A model generated the notes under the pieces. That model made no database searches, was not told the origin of the DNA, and saw only the letters and a list, made by a program, of their open reading frames with translations. Made by a program: the position numbers and the translations under genes. Below, piece after piece: positions 34,203 through 40,971 of a stretch of DNA of 64,000 bases. The DNA lies in assembly GCF_003293845.1 (NCBI RefSeq), contig NZ_QLST01000003.1, forward strand, positions 62,001 to 126,000, read 5' to 3'. Position 1 is the stretch's first letter. Each line of letters opens with the position of its first letter. The stretch comes from Flavobacterium tibetense. Its GTDB lineage: Bacteria; Bacteroidota; Bacteroidia; Flavobacteriales; Flavobacteriaceae.

Positions 34203-34616
34203 TTAACTTAAAAACAATATATTTTGAGGAGGATGAAATAGTTTGGTAGTAAAAATAGCGTTGTATCTATTTAGATAAAAAGCGTTTATTTTTTTATTTT
34301 TTGTTAAATAGTAAACAAATGGGCTTACTGCTTTCGTTTCTTGATAAAATAAAATTTCAACAGGGAAGCTTCTGTTTTCTGATTTTTCAGATTGTAAAGG
34401 TTTGTTAGACTCTGAAGTTTTTTCGATTTCTTTGTTTAAATGACATTTACCATTACATTTTAATTCAGGTTTACTTTTGTTGGAGCAATATTTCTCTGTA
34501 AATGCTTTGTTGTTTGTGGTGAACTCTACTACCAAATAAGAAAACTTCATAGTTTGAAAAAACATAGAAACTATTACAATAAGCGAAAAAATATGTAAAG
34601 CAGTTGTTTTCAACAC
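34203..34616 (-). CDS. Small membrane-anchored Cys-rich protein paired with the copper receptor
   Basis: The 137-residue protein has one N-terminal membrane segment (9-30). The exported part holds YCSNKSKPELKCNGKCHL (C44, C54, C58, H59), a likely metal-binding site, followed by a Lys/Ser linker and a C-terminal FHPPQNILF. Small proteins with a CNGKCxL motif and a terminal HPP are found upstream of TonB receptor genes in Bacteroidota; none has a known function that I can name. It is 30 bases upstream of the receptor gene. A distant relative is at 36717. Confidence 0.7.
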   Translation of the reverse strand: MLKTTALHIFSLIVIVSMFFQTMKFSYLVVEFTTNNKAFTEKYCSNKSKPELKCNGKCHLNKEIEKTSESNKPLQSEKSENRSFPVEILFYQETKAVSPFVYYLTKNKKINAFYLNRYNAIFTTKLFHPPQNILFLS

Positions 34617-34632
34617 GAAATTTAAAGAGGTA

Positions 34633-34705
34633 CAAAATTACGTCAAATTCTGTTAAGTTAAGTAATGTTTGTTACATATAAAGTCATTTAATGAAGTTAC
34701 TTTTA
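34633..34705. promoter_or_regulatory. Operator site C, divergent promoters
   Basis: GTAAT-GTTT-GTTAC at 34662-34675 has one mismatch to the palindrome. On the minus strand TAATTTTG (34640-34633) lies 35.5 bp from its centre and serves the Cys protein/TonB receptor pair. On the plus strand TACTTTTA (34698-34705) lies 36.5 bp from the centre and could serve the DUF2892-like gene, though its last base departs from TAnnTTTG. Confidence 0.65.
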
Positions 34706-34721
34706 CCTTTATTTTTTTATT

Positions 34722-34910
34722 ATGAAAAAGCTTCTCTTTACTAATTGGCATCTTATGCGTTGGGTTCGACTAATTTTAGCTTTTGCTATTGCATTTCATG
34801 CTATCACGACTGAAAATTATTTCTTTTTATTTTTTGCATTATTCTTTTTAATTCAAGCAGTTTTTGACACTGGTTGTGGTTCGAAAGGATGTAATACAAC
34901 TAATTCATAG
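34722..34910 (+). CDS. DUF2892-like small membrane protein
   Basis: The 62-residue protein has two membrane helices. MRWVRLILAFAIAFHAI and FFALFFLIQAVFDTGCGSKGC resemble the YgaP-type transmembrane (DUF2892) domain. A Cys pair (TGCGSKGC) sits at the end of the second helix, where the rhodanese-associated versions also carry Cys. YgaP couples a rhodanese to the membrane; here only the membrane part exists. It lies between divergent operators C and D. The family assignment is tentative. Confidence 0.65.
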   Translation: MKKLLFTNWHLMRWVRLILAFAIAFHAITTENYFFLFFALFFLIQAVFDTGCGSKGCNTTNS

Positions 34911-34921
34911 ATTGTTGTTAT

Positions 34922-34965
34922 GTAACAAATGTTGCTGTAAATCATTTCTATAGGCTTTAAATTTG
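34922..34965 (+). promoter_or_regulatory. Operator site D plus -7 box, SQR-like gene promoter
   Basis: GTAAC-AAAT-GTTGC at 34922-34935 (one mismatch to the palindrome) and TAAATTTG at 34958-34965; spacing 36.5 bp. The 22 bases around the operator are nearly identical to site F at 39399. Confidence 0.7.
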
Positions 34966-34985
34966 GTTTATTAAAACCAGAAATA

Positions 34986-36446
34986 ATGTCAAAAATAGTT
35001 GTTTTAGGAGCTGGTATTGCAGGACATACCGCAGCCGCTCACTTAAGAAGAAAACTTTCCAAAGACCACGAAGTAGTAGTGGTTTCTCCCAATAGAAATT
35101 ACCAATGGGTTCCTTCTAACATTTGGGTAGGAATTGGAAGAATGCAACCTAAAGATGTTATCTTTCCTTTAGAACCTTTATATAAAAGAAAAGGTATTGG
35201 TTACAAACAAGCGAAAGCTATATCCTTTCATCCGGAAGGAGATATTACAGAATCTAAACCTTATATTTTAGTGGAGGGTGTTTTTGGCAATAACCTAGGG
35301 AAACAAGAAAAAGTTACTTACGATTATCTAATCAATGCGACTGGTCCAAAACTTGCTTTTGATATGACCGAAGGTTTGCATCCAGGAACTAATAAAGTGT
35401 TCTCGGTATGTACTTATGATCATGCAGAACACGCATCGGAAGCGCTACATAAATTAATTGACCAATTGAAAAAATCGGATAAAAAATCTAAAATTTTAAT
35501 TGGAACAGGTCATGCTAAAGCGACTTGTCAAGGTGCGGCTTTTGAATATATTTTAAATGTTGAAAAGGAATTGCAAAAATTTGGCGTTCGTGATAAAGCT
35601 GAAATCACTTGGATTTCAAATGAATTTGAATTAGGTGATTTTGGAATGGATGGTATGCTGATGGATTATAATGGCTTCAACATGAAATCCAAAGATATGG
35701 TGGAGATGATTTTTGAAGATAGAGGCATTAAATGGATTTTGGGAGCTGGCGTTACAAAAGTGGAAGATGGGGTAGTACATTATGAAAATTTAGAAGGCGA
35801 ATATAAATCGGAAACTTTTGATTTTGGGATGTTGATTCCTGCATTCTCAGGACATGGCTTTCAAGCGTTTGATAAAGATGGACAAAATATAACCGAAAAA
35901 TTATTCAGAGGTTTTATGGTAGTGGATGCCGATTACACTCCAAAACCATATGAAGAATGGGCAGTTCAAGATTGGCCTGAAACCTATCAAAACCCAAGTT
36001 ATAAAAATATTTTCGCACCAGGAATTGCCTTTGCACCGCCTCATTCTATTTCGAAACCAAGAAAAAGTAAAAATGGAACAGAAATCTTTCCATCGCCACC
36101 TAGAACTGGAATGCCATCGGGAATTACAGCAAAACTAGTTGCGGATAATATTATTGATTCTATAAAAGCAGGAAAAGAATCATTGCATCACAAAGGTTCA
36201 TTAGGAAATATGGGTGCCGCTTGTATTGCTTCGGCAGGTTATGGCATGACGCAAGGTAGTGGCGTAAGTATTACTACATATCCTATTGTTCCTGATTATA
36301 AAAAGTATCCTGATACTGGAGGAAGAGATATCAATAAAACCTTTGGTGATATTGGTTTGGCTGGACATTGGGTGAAATTAGCCTTGCATTATGCATTTAT
36401 CTATAAAGCTAAAATGAAACCTTTTTGGTGGTTAATTCCTGAATAG
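34986..36446 (+). CDS. Sulfide:quinone oxidoreductase-like FAD flavoprotein
   Basis: The 486-residue protein begins with the FAD-binding GxGxxG (VVLGAGIAGHTAAAHLRRKL). It has the SQR/flavocytochrome c sulfide dehydrogenase layout, with NATGPKLAFD, a second dinucleotide fold and the PPRTGMPSGITAKLVADNI region. Two Cys suited to the active-site persulfide bridge are C181 (KATCQGAAFEY) and C413 (GAACIASAGYG). SQR oxidises sulfide and passes electrons to menaquinone at the inner face of the membrane. The C-terminal HYAFIYKAKMKPFWWLIPE is an amphipathic membrane-binding tail as in SQR. It is regulated from site D. Confidence 0.85.
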   Translation: MSKIVVLGAGIAGHTAAAHLRRKLSKDHEVVVVSPNRNYQWVPSNIWVGIGRMQPKDVIFPLEPLYKRKGIGYKQAKAISFHPEGDITESKPYILVEGVFGNNLGKQEKVTYDYLINATGPKLAFDMTEGLHPGTNKVFSVCTYDHAEHASEALHKLIDQLKKSDKKSKILIGTGHAKATCQGAAFEYILNVEKELQKFGVRDKAEITWISNEFELGDFGMDGMLMDYNGFNMKSKDMVEMIFEDRGIKWILGAGVTKVEDGVVHYENLEGEYKSETFDFGMLIPAFSGHGFQAFDKDGQNITEKLFRGFMVVDADYTPKPYEEWAVQDWPETYQNPSYKNIFAPGIAFAPPHSISKPRKSKNGTEIFPSPPRTGMPSGITAKLVADNIIDSIKAGKESLHHKGSLGNMGAACIASAGYGMTQGSGVSITTYPIVPDYKKYPDTGGRDINKTFGDIGLAGHWVKLALHYAFIYKAKMKPFWWLIPE

Positions 36447-36465
36447 TTAGTTAAGTATAAAGAAC

Positions 36466-36497
36466 CTTTTACCAATTACCCAACACCTAATACCTAA
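36466..36497. repeat. Pyrimidine-rich word repeat (TTACCAATTACCC type)
   Basis: It has the same word family as 31209-31240 and, in reverse complement, 24305-24352. It lies directly before the 42-codon gene. Confidence 0.55.
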
Positions 36498-36502
36498 AAA
36501 AA

Positions 36503-36631
36503 ATGACACAAAGAATATCCAATTCTCAAAAGAGGAAAATGCAAAATCCAGTTATTCAGTTTTTTAAGTTCATTTATTTGAATATTAGAATTTTAAAAAT
36601 TGTAGCTGGTGTACATGGTGGGACAAGATAA
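36503..36631 (+). CDS. Putative 42-residue small protein
   Basis: ATG 36503 to TAA 36629-36631 encodes 42 residues: a short basic start (MTQRISNSQKRKMQ), one hydrophobic/aromatic helix (VIQFFKFIYLNIRILKIVAG) and a Gly-rich end GVHGGTR. The A-run before the ATG is typical of translated genes here. Small proteins ending in a GHGGTR-like tail are, to my recollection, recurrent in Flavobacteriia, which supports a real gene. It lies 56 bases after the SQR-like gene and before operator E. Function unknown. Confidence 0.55.
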   Translation: MTQRISNSQKRKMQNPVIQFFKFIYLNIRILKIVAGVHGGTR

Positions 36632-36655
36632 AAATATGTTAGCCGTTCATTCTTA

Positions 36656-36699
36656 TGTAACATTTGTTACACAGTAATTTAAATTTTAAAATACATTTG
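36656..36699 (+). promoter_or_regulatory. Operator site E plus -7 box
   Basis: Perfect 16-bp palindrome TGTAAC-ATTT-GTTACA at 36656-36671 and TACATTTG at 36692-36699; spacing 35.5 bp. It drives the 105-residue, CxxCH and kelch genes. Confidence 0.75.
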
Positions 36700-36716
36700 T
36701 AATAAGTAACGCAAAA

Positions 36717-37034
36717 ATGAAAAAAGTAATTTTTATATTTATAGTGTATGTTGGGCTATTAACTGTGCTTCCTTCAGTTAGAGCCTTGAAAGCCTATTTA
36801 ATTTCATCTTGTGTTACGGAAAAATCTTGTGAAACAAACTCAAATTCAGGTTGCGAAACTAGTAATTTTATAATGAGTTTAAGCTTTAATGCTTTGCAAT
36901 ACATAAATGTTCAAACCATTTACGATTCAATATTTGTATTCGATTTGTTATTGGATAAAATAAATTTATTACCCCAAAATACCGCTATAATATTAGGTTT
37001 TAAATCAGCAATTTGGCATCCTCCAAAATTGTAA
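36717..37034 (+). CDS. Small secreted Cys protein with C-terminal WHPPK
   Basis: The 105-residue protein has a signal or anchor helix (5-22), then SSCVTEKSCETNSNSGCETSN (C32, C38, C46) and a C-terminal AIWHPPKL. The layout (helix, Cys cluster, terminal HPP) parallels the copper-receptor partner at 34203, so the two may be distant paralogues. The His-Pro-Pro and Cys residues suggest metal binding; this is inferred. It is the first gene behind operator E. Confidence 0.65.
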   Translation: MKKVIFIFIVYVGLLTVLPSVRALKAYLISSCVTEKSCETNSNSGCETSNFIMSLSFNALQYINVQTIYDSIFVFDLLLDKINLLPQNTAIILGFKSAIWHPPKL

Positions 37035-37077
37035 GTTTTTGAAATTAAAAACGATATACATTTAAAACATACTATTT

Positions 37078-37416
37078 ATGAAAAAATCACAATTCATGAA
37101 GATATCCTTATTAGTTGGATTCTTCTCTCTCTTTTTTTATGGAATAACATTTGCTAACAAAGGCAATTATATTTCAATATCAAAACCAATAGCTAATACG
37201 CAAAATTCAAAAAAGTATTCGGAACAAAATTGTTTTCAATGCCATGATTGCAGTGGAAATGTTTCGAAAGAATATGAAATACTTCCTTCATTAAAATTAC
37301 CAAAATTTGAAGATTCAAAAGAAAATCAAAAAATGAAGTCTTCTGTTGAATTTCAAGAAGAGCACTCTAAGCCAGAATTACAAGAATATTTTCAAGAAAT
37401 TAAATACGAACTATGA
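37078..37416 (+). CDS. Small secreted protein with CFQCHDC motif
   Basis: The 112-residue protein has a signal peptide (ending ITFAN) and a single CFQCHDC cluster (C52, C55, H56, C58). CxxCH could attach a c-type heme, but the protein has no other cytochrome features and the extra Cys at +2 is atypical, so metal or sulfur binding is as likely. The rest is an acidic, Lys-rich low-complexity tail. Its stop overlaps the start of the kelch gene (ATGA). Confidence 0.65.
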   Translation: MKKSQFMKISLLVGFFSLFFYGITFANKGNYISISKPIANTQNSKKYSEQNCFQCHDCSGNVSKEYEILPSLKLPKFEDSKENQKMKSSVEFQEEHSKPELQEYFQEIKYEL

Positions 37417-39017
37417 TGAAGAAAATAGTGTTTTTTTTGGCAGCAATTTTCGTAAGTTCATTTATGTTTTCACAAAGCACATTTGAATACGATGTTGTTC
37501 TTTCACCAAAAGTTGTTCCTGGTTTACCTGGTTTGCATTCTTATGCGTTTGCGCAACATAATGGTAAATGGTTAATTATTGGTGGAAGAAAAGATGGTTT
37601 GCACGCACGCCAACCTTTCAATGCTTTTCCAGAATCTCAGAACAATACGGATATTTATGTAGTAGATATAGCTACGTTACAATTTTGGTCAGCTTCTTTG
37701 AATGTTTTACCAATAGGAATTCGTGAGCAATTACAAGCTACGAATATGAATTTTTACCAAGATGGTACTAGTATGTATATTATTGGTGGTTATGCTTTTT
37801 CTGCAACTGCTAATGATCATATTACATTCGATAAGCTAACTTCAATTGATGTGCCTAATGTAATCACTGCAATAGTAAACGGAACTTCAATTACACCCTA
37901 TTTTAAACAGATTTCAGATCCTGTTTTTGCTATTACAGGCGGTCAAATGGGTAAAATTGGTACTACTTTTTATTTGGTAGGCGGACATCGTTTTGATGGA
38001 AGATACAATCCAATGAATAATCCAACGTTTACGCAAACCTATTCTAGTCAAATTAGAAAGTTTACTATTGATAATTCGGGTTCACAATTGAGTTTTGCTA
38101 ATTATGAAACGATAACCGATGCGGTTCACTTGCATCGACGCGATTATAATTTAGTTCCTCAGGTTTTTCCTGATGGCGAATTGGGTTACACGATTTCTTC
38201 CGGTGTTTTTCAAATTAATGCTGATTTGCCTTTTTTATATCCTGTTGATATTAAAACTTCAGGACATTTTCCACAAACGCATTTCAATCAGTATTTGAGT
38301 AACTATCACAGTGGAAAAGTTGGATTATATGACCAAACGGAAAATCGTATGCACAGCTTGTTTTTTGGCGGAATGAGTCAGTATTATTACCAAGACGGAA
38401 ATTTAATTCAAGACAATACAGTTCCATTTGTAAAAACAATTAGTCGAGTTACAAGATTTTCTGATGGAAGTTTATTAGAGTACCAGTTACCAATAGAAAT
38501 GCCAAACTTAAAAGGTTCTGGTGCCGAATTTATTCCTAATCAAAATTTACCACATTATTATCATGAAGTAATTAAGCTTTCCGAAATTACCGAAGATGAA
38601 TTTGTAATTGGTCATTTATATGGGGGTATTTTGAGTTCGTCTCCATCTGCTTTTACCGATAATCAAACCAACTTAACTAGTGCGGATCCTTCGATTTATG
38701 AAATTAAGTTGGTTAAAAATCCACTTTTAAGTTCTCCAACAATTGACGGGAGAAATCCATTTGCTATGCAAGTAAATCCAAATCCAACTAGTGGGGATAC
38801 TATACAAATTCAATTTACTATGCCGTATCAAACTACCATAAACTATATGGTTTCTACATTAGACGGTAAAATAATTGAGGAAGGAGAAATTGAAGATGGA
38901 ATTATTGGTAAAAATACAATGGCATTTGAACTAAACAAAGCAAAAGGACAAATGGTTATTATTACATTTATTTTTGATCATAAATATTACATTTCGCAAA
39001 AAGTAATTAGAAAATAA
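37413..39017 (+). CDS. Secreted kelch-repeat protein with type IX secretion sorting domain
   Basis: The 534-residue protein has a signal peptide (ending SFMFSQ) and several kelch-type blades: GKWLIIGGRKDGLHARQPF, GTSMYIIGGYAFS, GTTFYLVGGHRFDG and NRMHSLFFGGMSQYY. The C-terminal 80 residues (MQVNPNPTSGDTIQIQF ... FDHKYYISQKVIRK) form a type A T9SS sorting domain, so it is exported and anchored at the cell surface. Two adjacent ATGs are possible starts. As the last gene behind operator E it may be a surface protein of the copper/sulfur response. Its partner is unknown. Confidence 0.85.
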   Translation: MMKKIVFFLAAIFVSSFMFSQSTFEYDVVLSPKVVPGLPGLHSYAFAQHNGKWLIIGGRKDGLHARQPFNAFPESQNNTDIYVVDIATLQFWSASLNVLPIGIREQLQATNMNFYQDGTSMYIIGGYAFSATANDHITFDKLTSIDVPNVITAIVNGTSITPYFKQISDPVFAITGGQMGKIGTTFYLVGGHRFDGRYNPMNNPTFTQTYSSQIRKFTIDNSGSQLSFANYETITDAVHLHRRDYNLVPQVFPDGELGYTISSGVFQINADLPFLYPVDIKTSGHFPQTHFNQYLSNYHSGKVGLYDQTENRMHSLFFGGMSQYYYQDGNLIQDNTVPFVKTISRVTRFSDGSLLEYQLPIEMPNLKGSGAEFIPNQNLPHYYHEVIKLSEITEDEFVIGHLYGGILSSSPSAFTDNQTNLTSADPSIYEIKLVKNPLLSSPTIDGRNPFAMQVNPNPTSGDTIQIQFTMPYQTTINYMVSTLDGKIIEEGEIEDGIIGKNTMAFELNKAKGQMVIITFIFDHKYYISQKVIRK

Positions 39018-39059
39018 TTTTTTAATAAAAAATTAAGAAGCTGTTTCATAAAATTATTT

Positions 39060-39067
39060 ATATTTGT
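39060..39067 (+). promoter_or_regulatory. -7 box for the 77-residue Cys-rich protein
   Basis: TATATTTG matches TAnnTTTG. It has no GTAAC/GTTAC palindrome at the regulated spacing. Confidence 0.5.
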
Positions 39068-39109
39068 TCCAGTAGTAAAAAATAAAACAACAATTTAAAA
39101 TTACATACA

Positions 39110-39343
39110 ATGAAAAAAATCACATCAATCTTAGCTGTAGCTGCTTTTATGTTGGCTATGAATGTAAATGCACAAGAGCCTAAAAAACAACCAGCTAAAA
39201 AAGAAACTGTAAAAACAGAACGTGCTGAGGTTAAAGAAGAGAAAAAATCTTGCTCAACTGAAGAGAAAAAATCTTGTGGTTCTGATGAGAAGAAAGCAGC
39301 TTGTTGCTCTTCTAAAAAAACAACAGAGAAAAAAGCAGAATAA
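39110..39343 (+). CDS. Small secreted Lys/Cys-rich protein, probable metal binder
   Basis: The 77-residue protein has a signal peptide (ending NVNAQ). Its mature part is about 57 residues dominated by Lys, Glu and Ser, with two KKSC units (EEKKSCSTEEKKSCGSD) and an AACCSSKK pair. Four Cys in about 25 residues without aromatic core residues fit a flexible metal (probably copper) or thiol buffer. It lies between the kelch gene and the efflux operon and has its own promoter and terminator. No named family recognised. Confidence 0.7.
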   Translation: MKKITSILAVAAFMLAMNVNAQEPKKQPAKKETVKTERAEVKEEKKSCSTEEKKSCGSDEKKAACCSSKKTTEKKAE

Positions 39344-39364
39344 TATTCTGAATATATTTCAATC

Positions 39365-39397
39365 AAAAGCGTTCCGATTTTCGGAACGCTTTTTTTG
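39365..39397 (+). terminator. Terminator of the Cys-rich protein gene
   Basis: 12-bp perfect stem AAAGCGTTCCGA/TCGGAACGCTTT with a TTT loop and seven T's. It ends one base before operator F. Confidence 0.88.
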
Positions 39398-39398
39398 T

Positions 39399-39442
39399 GT
39401 AACAAATGTTGCAGTAAAGTTTCGAAATACGCGATACATTTG
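39399..39442 (+). promoter_or_regulatory. Operator site F plus -7 box
   Basis: GTAAC-AAAT-GTTGC at 39399-39412 and TACATTTG at 39435-39442; spacing 36.5 bp. The nearest downstream element is a terminator at 39491, not a long gene. Confidence 0.7.
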
Positions 39443-39447
39443 TACAT

Positions 39448-39521
39448 AACATTCGATGAGAAAGAATTGTTTTTAGTTTTATTGGTTAGTACAAAAGCGC
39501 TCTTGTAGCGCTTTTGTTTTT
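39448..39521 (+). ncRNA. Putative short regulated transcript (sRNA or attenuated leader)
   Basis: A complete promoter (site F) is followed about 45 bases after the expected start by a strong intrinsic terminator (11-bp stem 39491-39501 with 39507-39517, loop CTTGT, T tail). The transcript would be about 70-75 nt. It contains a 6-codon frame ATG-AGA-AAG-AAT-TGT-TTT-TAG at 39456-39476. It may be a small RNA, a leader-peptide transcript, or a leader of the TolC operon that is mostly terminated. The ends are estimates. Confidence 0.45.
39491..39521 (+). terminator. Intrinsic terminator between operators F and G
   Basis: ACAAAAGCGCT-CTTGT-AGCGCTTTTGT stem-loop followed by T's, immediately before the GTTAC elements of the efflux promoter. 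Confidence 0.8.
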
Positions 39522-39587
39522 GTTACAAATGTTACGCTCCTATGTAACTCTTGTTACCAACCACGCATTTATCTTGAACTAAATTTG
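39522..39587 (+). promoter_or_regulatory. Operator site G (tandem) plus -7 box, TolC/RND promoter
   Basis: GTAAC-TCTT-GTTAC at 39544-39557 is a perfect palindrome 36.5 bp from TAAATTTG at 39580-39587. A second, imperfect copy GTTAC-AAAT-GTTAC is at 39522-39535, with centres 22 bp apart (two helical turns). The ATG follows 10 bases after the box. Confidence 0.75.
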
Positions 39588-39597
39588 CTTCAAATAA

Positions 39598-40917
39598 ATG
39601 AATGGTATGAACACTAAAATTCAATTTTCGCTAATCCTTATCAGTTTGTCTTTAGGCGCTTTTGCTCAAGACACGATTACCATTTCTAAAAACGAACTTT
39701 TAGAAAAAGTAACCGATAAGAATTTACAAATTAAAATTGCAGAAAAAACCTTAGCGGGTGCCAAAGCCGATTTTAACGAGTCCAATTCGTTGTTTCTTCC
39801 AAAAATCTCGGCATCGCATACGGCTATGATGACCACTAACCCGTTAATGGCTTTTGGTTCTAAACTGAATCAAGAAATTTTAACGCCAGCCGACTTCAAT
39901 CCAGCCCTATTAAATGATCCAGATAAAACGGAAAATTACGCTACTCGAATTGAAGTCTTACAACCCCTAATTAATATCGATGGATTGTACGGAAGAAAAG
40001 CGGCTAAATCTAAAATGGAAGCTTTTGATTTACAACTAGAACGTACCAAAGAATATTTGGGATTGGAAGTCAGCAAAGCTTTCATGCAATTACAATTGGC
40101 CTATAAAGCAGTAGAAGTTTTAGAAAAAGCAAACACAACCGCTCAAGCTAATTTGAAACTAATCGAGAATTACAACAAACAAGGTTTACTACAAAAAACG
40201 GATTTACTAAGTGTGCAAGTTCGAGTGAATGAAGTGAAAAATCAATTGCAATATGCCAAAAGTAATGTACAAAACGCTTCCGATTATTTGGCTTTTTTAC
40301 TGGATGAATCCAATGAAAATAAAGTCTATAAACCATTGGAAGTAATAGAAAATACGATTGAAATTTCCACTTTCGAAACTCAATTATCTGCCAATAGAAA
40401 AGATGTTTTGGCTATGGATAAATCGGTGGAAGCTTATGAGAAAATGGCAAAAATGAGCCAAATGAATTTCTTACCAAGACTAAATGCATTCGGAAGTTAT
40501 GAAATGTATGACACCCAATTGTTTCAAACCGGAGCCAAAGGGTATACAATTGGCGCCCAATTATCTTGGGATATTTTCGACGGTTATAAATCCATTGGAA
40601 AATTCCAAAAAGCGAAAGCCGAATTCCAAAAAGCCGAAGTAGAAGCCAAACAATACAAAGCACAAAGCCAATTGGAATTAAATAAAACCAATCGCCAATT
40701 AACCGATGCTGAAAACAAAGTGAGTTTAACAAAATTAGCTCTAGAACAAGCGCAAGAAGCTTACCGAATAAGAGCCAATAGATTCCAAGAAGGTCTAGAA
40801 AAAACAACCGATTTATTACAATCTGAAACCTTGCAACAACAAAAAGAATTAGAATACCTGCAAGCGGTTTTTGAGTACAATTTCACTAAGAAATATTTAG
40901 AGTTTTTAACCAAGTAA
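39598..40917 (+). CDS. TolC family outer-membrane efflux protein
   Basis: The 439-residue protein has a signal peptide (ending GAFAQ) and the duplicated TolC helical repeats (KTLAGAKADFNESNSLFLPKIS; LNKTNRQLTDAENKVSLTKLALEQAQEAYRIRANRFQEG). It is the outer-membrane channel of the RND pump encoded next to it. An ATG three codons on is an alternative start. It is the first gene of a five-gene operon under the tandem operator G. Confidence 0.9.
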   Translation: MNGMNTKIQFSLILISLSLGAFAQDTITISKNELLEKVTDKNLQIKIAEKTLAGAKADFNESNSLFLPKISASHTAMMTTNPLMAFGSKLNQEILTPADFNPALLNDPDKTENYATRIEVLQPLINIDGLYGRKAAKSKMEAFDLQLERTKEYLGLEVSKAFMQLQLAYKAVEVLEKANTTAQANLKLIENYNKQGLLQKTDLLSVQVRVNEVKNQLQYAKSNVQNASDYLAFLLDESNENKVYKPLEVIENTIEISTFETQLSANRKDVLAMDKSVEAYEKMAKMSQMNFLPRLNAFGSYEMYDTQLFQTGAKGYTIGAQLSWDIFDGYKSIGKFQKAKAEFQKAEVEAKQYKAQSQLELNKTNRQLTDAENKVSLTKLALEQAQEAYRIRANRFQEGLEKTTDLLQSETLQQQKELEYLQAVFEYNFTKKYLEFLTK

Positions 40918-40971
40918 AACAAAAATATCAAGACAAAAGATTTTAGAATCCATCACAAAAAAGAACATAAA

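Noticed and set aside
39060-39110. Cys-rich protein gene as a member of the operator regulon
   Set aside because: No GTAAC/GTTAC palindrome lies at 35-37 bp from its -7 box; it may be constitutive or share read-through from the kelch gene.
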